From CG2-30-36-16 sp964372115 (GTDB lineage Bacteria; Bacteroidota; Ignavibacteria; Ignavibacteriales; Ignavibacteriaceae), in the NCBI GenBank assembly GCA_964372115.1, contig CAYJPN010000003.1, positions 166,462 to 230,461 on the forward strand: DNA of 64,000 nt, given 5' to 3'. Under the pieces are notes generated by a model, which saw only the letters and a list, made by a program, of their open reading frames with translations, did no database searches and was not told the origin of the DNA. Made by a program: the position numbers and the translations under genes. Of the stretch, positions 24,678 through 35,033 are shown piece by piece (position 1 is the first letter of the stretch; each line of letters starts with the position of its first letter).

Positions 24678-27600
24678 TTATTTTAAATAAAGCATCTTCT
24701 TCGATAAAACAATGTTGTCGGTGGTTAACCTGTAAACATAAACGCCGCTTGCATAGTTTTTAGCGTTAAACACTACTTCATAACTGCCGGCGTCTTTATA
24801 TCCGTCAACAAGTGTTATTATCTTTCTTCCCAGTATATCAAAAACTGTAAGATTTACATGAGCTTTTTTCGGTAAAGCATATCCTATTTTTGTTTGAGGA
24901 TTAAATGGGTTAGGATAGTTTTGAAGAAGAGCAAAGTCTTTTGGTATTTCCGCTTCTTTGTTTAACAGTTTTTCGGCAAACTTAAACTTAGACGATAAAA
25001 CATTAGCGTAATATTCGTTTAGCGATTCGATGTTGTTCTTCTTTAATTTGCCCGATGTTTTACCGAGAGCAGCGCCCGAAGAAGCGGCAAGGTATTCGGC
25101 GGTAACTGCGTCCATCTCCGCGAACAATGCTTCTTCACTGCCGGAAAGAGAATCGGCTATGGCATTGTAATCATTAATTGCCGTTTCATAGTTTTCTGCG
25201 CTTATATCTATAAGCGAAATTAAATGACCGAGCATATAGTTTAGCTCATCATCACCTGAAACCGCGGTTTGTGTTTCGTAAATATTTTGAGCTTCCGCAA
25301 ATTCAGGCAGTTCGCTTCTTAAAAGCATATTAATTATGTACAATCTTGCGTAAACATCGTATGATAAACCATCCTCACCGTATGTTGAAATCACATCCTT
25401 GTAAATATTCAATGCTTCATCGTACGACTTTTCGTAGAAATAATTTTCGGCAAGAGCCAGAAGATTTTCGAGAGGCGACAGCGCATCGGAAACGTCTTCT
25501 AAAACAAAAAGAGTATCCACATTGCGAAGATTATCGTCATTTATATAAGCATAAACATCCGATTGGTTAAATTCACCCGGTTGAGTTATAAAAGGTATAT
25601 AATTTACCGGCACGCCAAACCTGCCCGAGGGGTCGGCGCCGTTCATTCCCCAATAATTTAATCTTGCATTAAGCGGGGCTGTCTGCCTGGCATAATAGCC
25701 GTTAAGCAAAAGTTCGGTTGTTATCTGCGGTGTGTTTTGCCTGTCGTCCATAATTGTATTGTATCCAAAATCGAGATAAGGCTGCGAATTATAAACATAT
25801 ATTTCCGAACCGTCATTTGAATTATTTCCGTTATTACATATTTCATTTAAACCGCCGTCATCAATTAAAACAGTGGCAGATTCAGTTTCAATGTAACTTG
25901 GCGTTAAATCGGGGTGGGAACCGGCGCCTACATAAATACCGTGAGAGCAGTTACCGGAAATATTATTTGAGCCTATTAAGGGAGATGACTCCGCAAGGAA
26001 AATTCCTTCGTCAAAATTACTGATTGTATTTTGCCTTAAAAGACCGCCGCTGCACGAATGAAGATATATGCCTGCGCCGCTGCTGCTTACCGGGGTAGTT
26101 AGTATATTTAATGTAATATCGAACCATGGTGTATTAACAAGCCATATTGGAAACAAAGCGTTTATTTGATTACCCGCAATATTTATTGAAGACAAGCCAA
26201 GCGCGTATATACCGGTGCCGCAGTTTGTAAATGTATTGTTATTTATGTACGGCGCGGAGAGAGTGTTCTGTACAAGCGAAATACCGTAATGGCAGTTTTC
26301 GAAGGTATTATTTGTTATCTCCAAATCCTCAACATCGTTATCAGCATAAACGCCGGCTTCGGCATTTTTTATTATGCAGTTATTTATTTTTGCAGAAGAG
26401 TTATGCTTTACGTAAACTTCTCTTCCCGAAGCAGGTGAAAGGAAATCGACAACAAGCTTGTTGGTTGGTAAACCGGAAAGTTCGGCATTGCCTTCTAATA
26501 TTAATTTGGCTTCTCCATGGAAAACAATTTGGTTATTACTGTTTGTGCCGCATATAATTTTACCGCCGGATTTTACGGTGATGTTTTTATGTGCATCGTA
26601 ACGGGCGTTTACAGTTAAAATTGCACCGCTTTCAATTGTTAATTCACCATTTAATGTTGTAGGAGTTAAAATAATTTCATTTACATTAATTTTACCACCG
26701 GCAATTACAGCCGGGTTTATGGAGTAAAATGCTGCATCCCCATGAGTAATTATTTCATTAAAGTCTCCTTTATTGTTTCCATCCGCTATGATATAATCAA
26801 ATGTAGTGTCAACAAGGTTTTTAATCGTCCAGTTTTTATTACCGGTTAAATTCTTTAAGTGTACCGCAACTTCGTTTAATGTGCTGTACCACCGGTTAAC
26901 AAGCATTATATATTCCGGCATAGAAGAACCGGGTTCCTTAAATATGCCGGCGTCTATAACTAACTTTTTATCTATTTCTAAGGACGGGGTGCTTAAGAAA
27001 TCCAGATGATGATTGCCAGTTACAAACTGCGGACCATTAATTAAATTTAACCCAGTAGCTTGGATAACCTGCCCGGCAGTTATAAGCGTCTGCCCAAATA
27101 ATCCTTTAAGGCGCGGGACAATTTTATTTTTTACAATATAATATTTATTTGTCGGTTGTCTGTCCTTATCCACTAATCCCAGTTCTTCATAAAAATCGAA
27201 TTTATAATCATATGTGGAAAAATATAGATAAAGGGCAATTTCTTTGGCACCAAATAGAAGAGCCGTATTTAAATTATATAACATTTGCGCTTCACTTGGG
27301 TCAGCTTTGTCTACTTTAACTACATTGTCTTCATATTTATTACTTCCGAATGCTTGAAGCGTGACTCCAAAGTTCGGGTCAACCTCTCTAATTGCCGGGT
27401 ACTTATAACGTGTAAAATATTCAGCATCGTAGTACCAGTAAAGCGGATTTTCCTCGGGCGTATATGGATAATGATAGGGGTACATATTAACAATTATCTT
27501 TTCCGGTTTTGCACGTTTCCAGAATTCTGAGGTTACAGAATTCTTAAAATTTCCATCCTCGCTGACGTATTTACCGTACATACCATTATCAAGGGTTGTT

Positions 27601-28712
27601 ACAATCCGTTTAACATGATTAGTTGCCGCGTAAACTATGCTGTCCACAATTCTATAGGGTTCGTAATTGTCAATCGTATAAGGCTCATCAATCCCGTACC
27701 ATGCATAAATGGCATCGTTATTATTAAAAAAATTTTGTGCCTCATTAATTATGCTATTTCTAAAAGGTGACAATGGATTAACTATATCAATTCCCCTTTG
27801 GTCATGCACCGTAACTTTATCAAAATAAAGGTCAAAAAATTCAGAACCGAACCAATCAATAATAAACTCCACATATTTACCTGAAAAATCTTCAGTGAGT
27901 CCAAAGTATTCCGTCCCTTGATTTATTAAACTTTTATTGCTTGCTGTATGCGGGACAGTTGACCAATCGTATTGAATGGTTTTGGTTATCCAATCGGCAT
28001 TGAGAAATTCAACAACAGTTAAAGTTGTAGAATTTGGGTGGATATAGGGATTAACCAATTCTATCCAATCGTTAAATGGTGAATAATGGTAAACAATATC
28101 CCTAGTTTGAATTTTAATCGTACATACTGCATCCGACGTGTGCTGATTTAAATCTACTCCATTCTTCGGTATAATTTTTAATCTGAAATCAGCAGTATAG
28201 TAAACTGTTTTGTCTTGAGGGTTTGGAAACGAGAAACGATATTGACCATCCTGTCTATATCCCGGACCAAAAGTTAATGTACCGGTGGGGGCATTATTTT
28301 TGGTTTTTATACCATCGATAGTATCAATGGTAAATGGCTCACCTATATTGTTATTATATTGCAGCGAAACTGATCCGTTTACCGGATTTATTCCTTCAGC
28401 TTCCCAAACCGTATAGTGTGCATCCGTAAACTGTTTAATATAGTTAGTCGGCTCCATCCACAATTGGTCGGGGATTACTTTCATGCCGCGGGTTATAATA
28501 GGGGATAAATTAATATCTCTTACCCCTGCAGCGTGCACAACATCAACATTTAATGCCGCTATACTGTCATAATCAGCTTCGGTTATTGATGCTGCATTTG
28601 TACCGGTAAAAAGAATTAAAGGGATTCCCTCAATACCGGATTGAGCAAATATGCTGCTGCCCGGCAGAATTAAAAATAAGATTATAAAAAAGTAGTTATA
28701 TATAGTTTTCAT
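24678..28712 (-). CDS. Large secreted protein: TIM-barrel-like, beta-helix, helical repeat, T9SS signal (copy A, intact)
   Basis: A 1344-residue secreted protein. A signal peptide (to about 24, SSIFAQ) is followed by an N-terminal domain (about 25-600) that looks like a (beta/alpha)-barrel with inserted beta-sandwich: PLILFTGTNAASITEADYDS start, and GIDEPYTIDNYEPYRIVDS mid-domain, a DEP motif as in clan GH-A-like hydrolases. A right-handed beta-helix (about 660-1010, many N-N-x-F/I turns), a TPR-like helical part (about 1095-1210) and a C-terminal T9SS sorting domain (from NYPNPFNPQTKI to KKMLYLK, about 80 residues) complete it. Probably cell-surface polysaccharide binding or cleavage; no catalytic test is visible. 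It follows its beta-helix partner by 17 bases and is the only undamaged copy of three. Confidence 0.85.
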   Translation of the reverse strand: MKTIYNYFFIILFLILPGSSIFAQSGIEGIPLILFTGTNAASITEADYDSIAALNVDVVHAAGVRDINLSPIITRGMKVIPDQLWMEPTNYIKQFTDAHYTVWEAEGINPVNGSVSLQYNNNIGEPFTIDTIDGIKTKNNAPTGTLTFGPGYRQDGQYRFSFPNPQDKTVYYTADFRLKIIPKNGVDLNQHTSDAVCTIKIQTRDIVYHYSPFNDWIELVNPYIHPNSTTLTVVEFLNADWITKTIQYDWSTVPHTASNKSLINQGTEYFGLTEDFSGKYVEFIIDWFGSEFFDLYFDKVTVHDQRGIDIVNPLSPFRNSIINEAQNFFNNNDAIYAWYGIDEPYTIDNYEPYRIVDSIVYAATNHVKRIVTTLDNGMYGKYVSEDGNFKNSVTSEFWKRAKPEKIIVNMYPYHYPYTPEENPLYWYYDAEYFTRYKYPAIREVDPNFGVTLQAFGSNKYEDNVVKVDKADPSEAQMLYNLNTALLFGAKEIALYLYFSTYDYKFDFYEELGLVDKDRQPTNKYYIVKNKIVPRLKGLFGQTLITAGQVIQATGLNLINGPQFVTGNHHLDFLSTPSLEIDKKLVIDAGIFKEPGSSMPEYIMLVNRWYSTLNEVAVHLKNLTGNKNWTIKNLVDTTFDYIIADGNNKGDFNEIITHGDAAFYSINPAVIAGGKINVNEIILTPTTLNGELTIESGAILTVNARYDAHKNITVKSGGKIICGTNSNNQIVFHGEAKLILEGNAELSGLPTNKLVVDFLSPASGREVYVKHNSSAKINNCIIKNAEAGVYADNDVEDLEITNNTFENCHYGISLVQNTLSAPYINNNTFTNCGTGIYALGLSSINIAGNQINALFPIWLVNTPWFDITLNILTTPVSSSGAGIYLHSCSGGLLRQNTISNFDEGIFLAESSPLIGSNNISGNCSHGIYVGAGSHPDLTPSYIETESATVLIDDGGLNEICNNGNNSNDGSEIYVYNSQPYLDFGYNTIMDDRQNTPQITTELLLNGYYARQTAPLNARLNYWGMNGADPSGRFGVPVNYIPFITQPGEFNQSDVYAYINDDNLRNVDTLFVLEDVSDALSPLENLLALAENYFYEKSYDEALNIYKDVISTYGEDGLSYDVYARLYIINMLLRSELPEFAEAQNIYETQTAVSGDDELNYMLGHLISLIDISAENYETAINDYNAIADSLSGSEEALFAEMDAVTAEYLAASSGAALGKTSGKLKKNNIESLNEYYANVLSSKFKFAEKLLNKEAEIPKDFALLQNYPNPFNPQTKIGYALPKKAHVNLTVFDILGRKIITLVDGYKDAGSYEVVFNAKNYASGVYVYRLTTDNIVLSKKMLYLK

Positions 28713-28729
28713 AGAACCTCTCCGTTACT

Positions 28730-30517
28730 TTATTTAAGATAGATTGCTTTTTTTACATGTTTAAAATGCTTCCCGGTATTTTCTCCCTCTGTTTCCAGCC
28801 TGTAGAAATATACTCCGCTTGATAAATTGAATTTTCCGAAATCAATTCTTTCTTCATAGTAACCGGCTGACTTATTTTCATCTACTAACGTGCTTATCAA
28901 TTCCCCCTGAAGACTGTAAAGTATTAGTTTTACTTTACCCGGTTCAATAAGTTTATAGCTGATGGTTGTAGAAGAATTAAAAGGATTTGGATAATTTTGA
29001 TAAAGCCGATATTCATCGACAACATTCCACTTATCTTCATTTATGTTTACGAGTATTATTTCAATCTCTTCACCCGGCTTTGACTCATTATTCTGATTGT
29101 CAACAGCGGTTAATTTGTAATAATATCTATCAGCCCAATACGGCAATTTGTCTGTATAGATAGTATCTGTTTGTTCAGAAATTAGTTTAGTAGAATCAAT
29201 TAAAAAGTTAGAGGTTGTATCTCCGTATAGTCTATACCGACTGAAGTCTGTTTCAGTATTTTTATTCCATTTTAATGTAATTAGACCGGAATCCATCTTA
29301 GCAGTCAGATTCACCGGCGGGCGTGGTGCAATATCAAAGTAATTATATTCTTCTCCAAGTGGTCCGCCGAACATCCCGATATCACTTCGTGTTCCGTCAA
29401 CATCAAGAATGTTCGGGTCGCCGGCATCAATCGCCGGTGAATATTTTTGAAGATGATAATCATAATTTGCATTGGGGTAATTTATCGAATCACTCATAAA
29501 CATCGGGTCGGCGGTTATATCATGAGTTCCGGTTGTAGTGCCGCCGCTAATGTTTATGCTGTTCTTCCAGAATAGATTAAAGTCGCAGTTGTAATTAGTA
29601 GTGTATAACCTAATCCCGTATTTATTTCCTTGGGAAATATTGTTTCTGGCAACCATGTTTAATAGACTTGGTTCAAAACCGGATGCGTTATTCGGAAGCT
29701 GGTTGAGGAAAATGTTATTTTCAATTTTGCTGGATTGAGAAACATATTTAATTTCAAAATTTGATTTGTTAGCTCCGAACACCAAATTATTAGAAATATT
29801 TACACTGCTATTTTGACCAGCACAATAAATACCCCAACTATAATAATTTTCACTGTTGTTAATAATAACATTGTTAGTAATTGTTAAATGCCCTCCCCAA
29901 TCGTTATAAATACCTTCTGGATAGTGTTGATTTTGGATTTCCGGTATAACAATTATGCAATTACTTACTTCAAAAAAACATGAATCATTTCCAGAAATAG
30001 TAATAGGATATTCTAAATTATTTATAAATATTGAATTTTTAATTACTGATGAGTTAAATCCTATCTGTATTCCATAGGTTGTTTTATCAAAAAAGCAACT
30101 ATCTATTTTAATTATTCCTTTATATTGGGCTCTAAGTATAACTCCGCTTTCAATACTCCTCCCTTTAATATTAAAATTTTTAATTCTTACAAAATCACGG
30201 ATAAGTATAGTTAAGAAATCAAGAACAACACCGTTCAATCCAGTGCCGTCAATTATGGTGCCGTCCATACTCTCGCCAATTAAAACAATTGCGCTGTCTA
30301 TTACCAAAGTTTCTTTGTATACTCCGTTTGCCACAACAACAGTATCGCCGTCATTACAAATATTAATGCACTTCTGTATGCTGTCGCTCGCTGTTGCCCA
30401 TGTGGTGTAGGGCGGGGTGGCGGTGCCGGTTTTGCTTACAAAGCGCGTGGCGGCTTCGCAATTAAAAATTAAAAATGAAAAATTAAAAATTAATAGAAGG
30501 AGTAGTTTTGTTTTCAT
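28730..30517 (-). CDS. Secreted beta-helix protein with FN3 and T9SS signal (copy 3)
   Basis: A 595-residue secreted protein: signal peptide (MKTKLLLLLIFNFSFLIFN then CEA), a pectate-lyase-like right-handed beta-helix (about 25-370, with GDTVVVANGVYKE and IDGTGLNG turns and SPAIDAGDPNILDVDGTRSD at the end), an FN3-like domain (about 380-480), and a T9SS sorting domain starting NYPNPFNSSTT. The fold is that of DUF1565 and polysaccharide-lyase-like proteins; no catalytic residues can be assigned by eye. The first 69 residues and 325 bases of leader are nearly identical to copy 2, then the proteins diverge. First gene of cassette 3. Confidence 0.85.
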   Translation of the reverse strand: MKTKLLLLLIFNFSFLIFNCEAATRFVSKTGTATPPYTTWATASDSIQKCINICNDGDTVVVANGVYKETLVIDSAIVLIGESMDGTIIDGTGLNGVVLDFLTILIRDFVRIKNFNIKGRSIESGVILRAQYKGIIKIDSCFFDKTTYGIQIGFNSSVIKNSIFINNLEYPITISGNDSCFFEVSNCIIVIPEIQNQHYPEGIYNDWGGHLTITNNVIINNSENYYSWGIYCAGQNSSVNISNNLVFGANKSNFEIKYVSQSSKIENNIFLNQLPNNASGFEPSLLNMVARNNISQGNKYGIRLYTTNYNCDFNLFWKNSINISGGTTTGTHDITADPMFMSDSINYPNANYDYHLQKYSPAIDAGDPNILDVDGTRSDIGMFGGPLGEEYNYFDIAPRPPVNLTAKMDSGLITLKWNKNTETDFSRYRLYGDTTSNFLIDSTKLISEQTDTIYTDKLPYWADRYYYKLTAVDNQNNESKPGEEIEIILVNINEDKWNVVDEYRLYQNYPNPFNSSTTISYKLIEPGKVKLILYSLQGELISTLVDENKSAGYYEERIDFGKFNLSSGVYFYRLETEGENTGKHFKHVKKAIYLK

Positions 30518-30842
30518 GGGGTTGCTCGTTTTGTCATTGCTCGTTTTTTGTGGTTAGCGGATTAATAAAAAATCCGTAATAAGTTAGAGCCGGTTTATAA
30601 AAAAAAGTTTTCATTTATCCCGCGCCTTGGTTTTAGCTAATAAAATTTAATTGAAATATTTATTAATGTAAATAGCCGCTAAAAAATTTATACAACAGAT
30701 TATCTCACACTGCTTGGGCAAATGTAATTTTTTCAGTCGTGTTCTCGAAACAATTAAAATTGGTTTTGCCGTGATTTTTCGCCTTTTGTTATCCGCTGCG
30801 GGCGCGGGGAGATGAAAACCGGTGCGCCCGCTACTGAAAATA
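30518..30842. other. Cassette leader region, copy 3
   Basis: 325 bases with no gene. It holds the 5' leader of the beta-helix gene: an 8-base direct repeat (ACGAGCAA twice on the minus strand) just before the start and an inverted repeat CGGATT/AATCCG. It also holds the hairpin 30798-30831 (GCGGGCGC/GCGCCCGC) behind the preceding gene. It is nearly identical to 34356-34680. No Shine-Dalgarno is seen before the ATG. Confidence 0.7.
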
Positions 30843-31195
30843 TTACTTTAAATAAAGCATCTTTTTCGATAAAAGAATGTTGTCGGTTGTTAATCTGTAA
30901 ACATAAACGCCGCTTGCGTAGTTTTTAGCGTTAAACATTACTTCATAACTGCCGGGTTCTTTATAACCGTCTGCAAGCACGTCCATTTTTCGTCCGAGAA
31001 TATCATAAACAGTAAGGCTTACTTTTGAATTTTTGGGCAGCGCAAAGCTTATTGTTGTTACCGGATTAAAAGGATTAGGATAATTCTGCATCAAAGCAAA
31101 TTCAGTAGGAAGTTCTTCTTCTTTGTTAAAAAGTTTATCGATGAACTTAAATTTTGTTGAGAGTTTCTCAAGGTAAAATTCGTTTAATGATTGAC
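30843..31195 (-). pseudogene. Detached T9SS sorting domain, 3' end of decayed copy B
   Basis: About 117 codons in one frame encode the tail of a copy A-like protein: QSLNEFYLEKLSTKFKF, the linker, and the sorting domain MMQNYPNPFNPVTTI to KKMLYLK. It is out of frame with the N-terminal piece of copy B, which meets it at an internal deletion near 31195. No start codon with a ribosome binding site is available, so it is probably not translated alone. Confidence 0.75.
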
Positions 31196-32529
31196 AAGAG
31201 GTTTGAGAATTCTTATAACATAATCATCTATATTTGCTATATAATAATCCGGTCGCTCCGATGGATAATAGGGGTAATCATAGTTATACAAATTAAATGA
31301 GATGTAAGGTATTTTTGTTCTATGTATAAACTCAATTACTTTTAATACATTTCCATTGCCCCCATATTCTGGCTGGTTTTGTCCTACTACATCCTTCCAG
31401 CCTGTGGTAAATGTTGCATAATACCGCAACTGGTTATTTGAAGCTGCTTGTATTAAACTGTCAACTATTCTAATTGGTTCATAGCTGTCTATAGATTTTG
31501 GTTCATTTAAGCCCATCCAGCCTAGTACATGGTCGGGATTAGAATATAAACTTACTATGCTATAAACGCGATCTTTGGCAAATTGCTGAGTTTTTATTTC
31601 GTCACCCTTTGTATCTTTTACTTCAACATAATCAACATACAGTTTTACATTATCAAGCCCCGCCCAATCTACAATGTACTCCATCCAAAAAGAATCAAAT
31701 TTATTCGGGTCATCTAGCGGGGTAGGGTAAATACCGCGGTATACATTGTCAACCTTATTTTCTAATTCCTCAAGAGTATAATTTTCAAAACTTCGATTTC
31801 TCCATTTTCCCCATCCACTAGAGTCTCCCTGTAGAAAGCTCCCGACGGTTAATATTGTACTATCAATAGTTTTAAGAGGTTCACCCGCTACTTTAGGATT
31901 TGCAGCAACAACTTTTATTGTGCAGACTGTATCGTTTAATCCAACTTCTATTGATGGATTATTTTTTTCTATTTTTAGTTTAAAAGTTGTTGTATACTTG
32001 ACGTACCCGGTTGAATCAAAATTCATTACCTGGTATTTAATATTTTGTAAATATGCCGGTCCATAGATTAATTTTCCCGGTGTATTATTTATGGTAACTA
32101 CCCCTCTTGTAGTATCAATAGAATTATAAAATGTATCCCCGATGGAATGATTATATTGCAGTTGAACCTCACCTTTACTTAAGTCACCAAGGTTTCCCTC
32201 TGCTTCCCATTTAGAATATACGGCATCCGAGTAATAACTTACCCAATGATATGGTTCGGAGTTCCAGATATTTATCGGCAATACTCTTAAATTATTATTA
32301 ACAATTAAATCGTATTCTGCTTGATTGTGAATTCTTGATGCGATTCCAATCGCTCCCAAATCTCTTAAGCTTTGAAAATTTGCCGGAGTTAAGTCTCTTG
32401 CATCTGCGTTTATATAAACAGCAATAATGGGTATACCTTCATAATCATCAAGGTAGTGCATCTGACCCTTTAGTACCGGGGCAGAGAAAAAAAAATAATA
32501 AAAAAGAAGAAGAAAAGATTTTTAAACAT
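31184..32529 (-). pseudogene. Decayed copy B of the large secreted protein, N-terminal part
   Basis: An open frame of 425 codons (from 32461) matches the N-terminal barrel-like domain of copies A and C: IPIIAVYINAD start and LNEPKSIDSYEPIRIVDS, with an NEP motif. The natural start is ATG 32529 with AAGG 7 bases upstream. It encodes a signal peptide (MFKNLFFFFFIIFF), but the frame is lost in a run of nine A at 32487-32495; one more base restores SAPVLKGQ-MHYLDDYEGIP. At the 3' end the frame runs into the sorting-domain segment out of frame and stops at 31184. Roughly 800 residues of middle domain are missing. Confidence 0.8.
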
Positions 32530-32597
32530 AAATTTACCTTATCATTTATTTTAGAAATTGTCTCCTATTTGAGACCTTTTTATTCGCTTTCTCATTT

Positions 32598-34355
32598 TCA
32601 CTTTAGAAGAATCATTTTTTGCATATTCATATAAACCGGTATACTTCTATTATTCACAACTTCTATTCTATATAGATATATTCCGGACGCAAGATTTTGA
32701 GCATTAAATTCAGTTTCGTAATAACCGGCATACTTTACTTCATTCACAAGTACTTCGATTAATTCTCCTTTTATATCGTAGACCATAATTTTTACGTAAG
32801 CTTCTTCTTTTATTTTGTATGGAATAATGGTTACCGGGTTAAAAGGGTTCGGATAGTTTTGATAAAGTTTATACTCTCCTATAATTTCAATTAAAGGCTC
32901 CCCCGCCGAGGTTAAGGTAATTACAATTTGCTCTCCCGGTGCGCTTTCGTTTCCATCAATATCAACCGAAGTAACGCGGTAATAAAGTTTTTCAACTCCA
33001 ACCGGAACATTATCAATAAAATAAGCAGAATCAGTTTTACAATATAAACTGCTGCTATCGGGCGTAAAATTATTAACTGAAGAGCGATAGATATTGTAGT
33101 GCGAAAAATCAGCTTCACTAAATTTGTTCCATGTAATAGTAATTGTGCTGCTGTCGTATGATGAATGAAAATTAACCGGTGGTTTTGGGGGCAAATTTAA
33201 GTAGGTGTATGACGAGCCTCCGGAACCTCCAAACACGCCTATATCACTTCGCGAACCATCTATATCAAAAATAGAAGTATCACCGGCATTGATGGCTGGA
33301 GAATATTCTTGAAGATGGTAATCGTAAGCAAAAGATTTTGATGTTGTATCCTTAACAAACATTGGGTCAGTAAATATATCATGCAAACCGAATGCACTTC
33401 CTGTATTAGCATGAATTTCATTATCCCAGTATAAATTAAAATCAAGATGCGCTGGTTCTGCGCTGTGTAATTCTACCGCTTTTAGATTCTTTGTAAAAAT
33501 ATTATTATGTACTTTTGCTCTTCTGTTTGGATATATTAGTGAGGCGTGGTTTTGGTTATACGAATCTTGTTCTCTAAGTATATTATTATAAATGTAAGTA
33601 GAATCTCTAACTGAACTTGCCCAAATATTCGTCATATTGCCTGCAATTAAATTATTTTTAATAACCATCTCTATTGCTTGAAGATTAAAGATTCCTTCTG
33701 TGCTATAATTCCCGATAATAATATTATCTGAAATCGTCGGTTTACCATTATACATATTTACAATTCCATTATCTGCATCTTCACTTTCAAGATATATCAA
33801 ACAATTTTTAATTATTGGTTTGCATGTATCGTAACCACAAGAAGTTATTATTCCGGTATGTACATTTGTTATAATTAAACCTTCCATTAAACCACTCGAT
33901 GTACCTAGCCAAATAGCATCATCAGCATTTGAAATACGACAATTTATAACATTTACATTATACCAGATACTACCGACTGCTGTATATTTGTTTGAACTAT
34001 TAAATCCTTTTCCGACAATATTAAAACCGTTAATAGTGATATCGGCATTTGCTCGTAATGTATAATAATCTCCCAAATTAGTGCCGTCAATTATAGTACT
34101 GTCCATACTTGTTCCCATTAAAATTATCCTTCGGGAAATAAGCAGATACTCTTTATAAACCCCATTAGCTACAACAACAGTATCGCCGTCATTACAAATG
34201 TTAATGCACTTCTGTATGCTGTCGCTTGCCGTTGCCCATGTGGTGTAGGGCGGGGTGGCGGTGCCGGTTTTGCTTACAAAGCGCGTGGCGGCTTCGCAAT
34301 TAAAAATTAAAAATGAAAAATTAAAAATTAATAGAAGGAGTAGTTTTGTTTTCAT
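32598..34355 (-). CDS. Secreted beta-helix protein with FN3 and T9SS signal (copy 2)
   Basis: A 585-residue paralogue of the 28730-30517 protein with the same order: signal peptide, right-handed beta-helix (about 25-365, ending SPAINAGDTSIFDIDGSRSD), FN3-like domain (about 375-480), T9SS sorting domain starting NYPNPFNPVTIIP. The first 69 residues equal copy 3; the beta-helix surface is different, and similarity returns in the FN3 region. It leads cassette 2, whose large partner gene is decayed, yet this gene itself is intact. Confidence 0.85.
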   Translation of the reverse strand: MKTKLLLLLIFNFSFLIFNCEAATRFVSKTGTATPPYTTWATASDSIQKCINICNDGDTVVVANGVYKEYLLISRRIILMGTSMDSTIIDGTNLGDYYTLRANADITINGFNIVGKGFNSSNKYTAVGSIWYNVNVINCRISNADDAIWLGTSSGLMEGLIITNVHTGIITSCGYDTCKPIIKNCLIYLESEDADNGIVNMYNGKPTISDNIIIGNYSTEGIFNLQAIEMVIKNNLIAGNMTNIWASSVRDSTYIYNNILREQDSYNQNHASLIYPNRRAKVHNNIFTKNLKAVELHSAEPAHLDFNLYWDNEIHANTGSAFGLHDIFTDPMFVKDTTSKSFAYDYHLQEYSPAINAGDTSIFDIDGSRSDIGVFGGSGGSSYTYLNLPPKPPVNFHSSYDSSTITITWNKFSEADFSHYNIYRSSVNNFTPDSSSLYCKTDSAYFIDNVPVGVEKLYYRVTSVDIDGNESAPGEQIVITLTSAGEPLIEIIGEYKLYQNYPNPFNPVTIIPYKIKEEAYVKIMVYDIKGELIEVLVNEVKYAGYYETEFNAQNLASGIYLYRIEVVNNRSIPVYMNMQKMILLK

Positions 34356-35033
34356 GGGGTTGCTCGTTTTGTCATTGCTCGTTTTTTGTGGTTAGCGGAT
34401 TAATAAAAAATCCGTAATAAGTTAGAGCCGGTTTATTAAAAAAAGTCTTCATTTATCCCGCGCCTTGTTTTTAGCTAATAAAATTTAATTGAAATATTTA
34501 TTAATGTAAATAGCCGCTAAAAAATTTATACAACAGATTATCTCACACTGCTTGGGCAAATGTAATTTTTTCAGTCGTGTTCTCGAAACAATTAAAATTG
34601 GTTTTGCCATGATTTTTCACCTTATGTTATCCGCTGCGGGCGCGGGGAGATGAAAACCGGTGCGCCCGCTACTGAAAAGATTATTTTAAATACAGCATCT
34701 TTTTCGATAAAAGAATGTTGTCGGTTGTTAACCTGTAAACATAAACGCCGCTTGCGTAGTTTTTAGCGTTAAACACTACTTCATAACTGCCGGGGTCTTT
34801 GTAGTCGTCTGCAAGCACGGCCATTTTTCGTCCGAGAATATCATAAACAGTAAGGTTTACTTTTGAATTTTTGGGCAGCGCAAAGTTTATTGTTGTTACC
34901 GGATTAAAAGGGTTAGGATAATTCTGCATCAAAGCAAATTCAGTAGGAAGTTCTTCTTCTTTGTTAAAAAGTTTATCGATGAACTTAAACTTTGTTGAGA
35001 GTTTCTTAAGGTAATATTCATTTAATGATTGAA
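34149..35033. repeat. Cassette-end direct repeat, copy 2 (about 880 bp)
   Basis: Counterpart of 30311-31195, covering the beta-helix N-terminal codons, leader 34356-34680, hairpin and the sorting domain of copy C. Differences by eye are few and scattered. The 325-base leader inside it (34356-34680) has no gene. Confidence 0.85.
34636..34669 (-). terminator. GC-rich hairpin after copy C, cassette copy 1
   Basis: Inverted repeat GCGGGCGC (34636-34643) and GCGCCCGC (34662-34669), 12 bases after the stop. Same element as 24633-24666 and 30798-30831. Confidence 0.6.

Larger units (their letters stand above)
30311..31195. repeat. Cassette-end direct repeat, copy 1 (about 880 bp)
   Basis: Nearly identical to 34149-35033. 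It spans the first 69 codons of the beta-helix gene, its leader, the GC-rich hairpin, and the last ~115 codons of the preceding large gene. A shorter related copy (first codons and leader only) is at 40352-40680, and the hairpin and sorting-domain part recur at 24604-24930. Confidence 0.85.
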
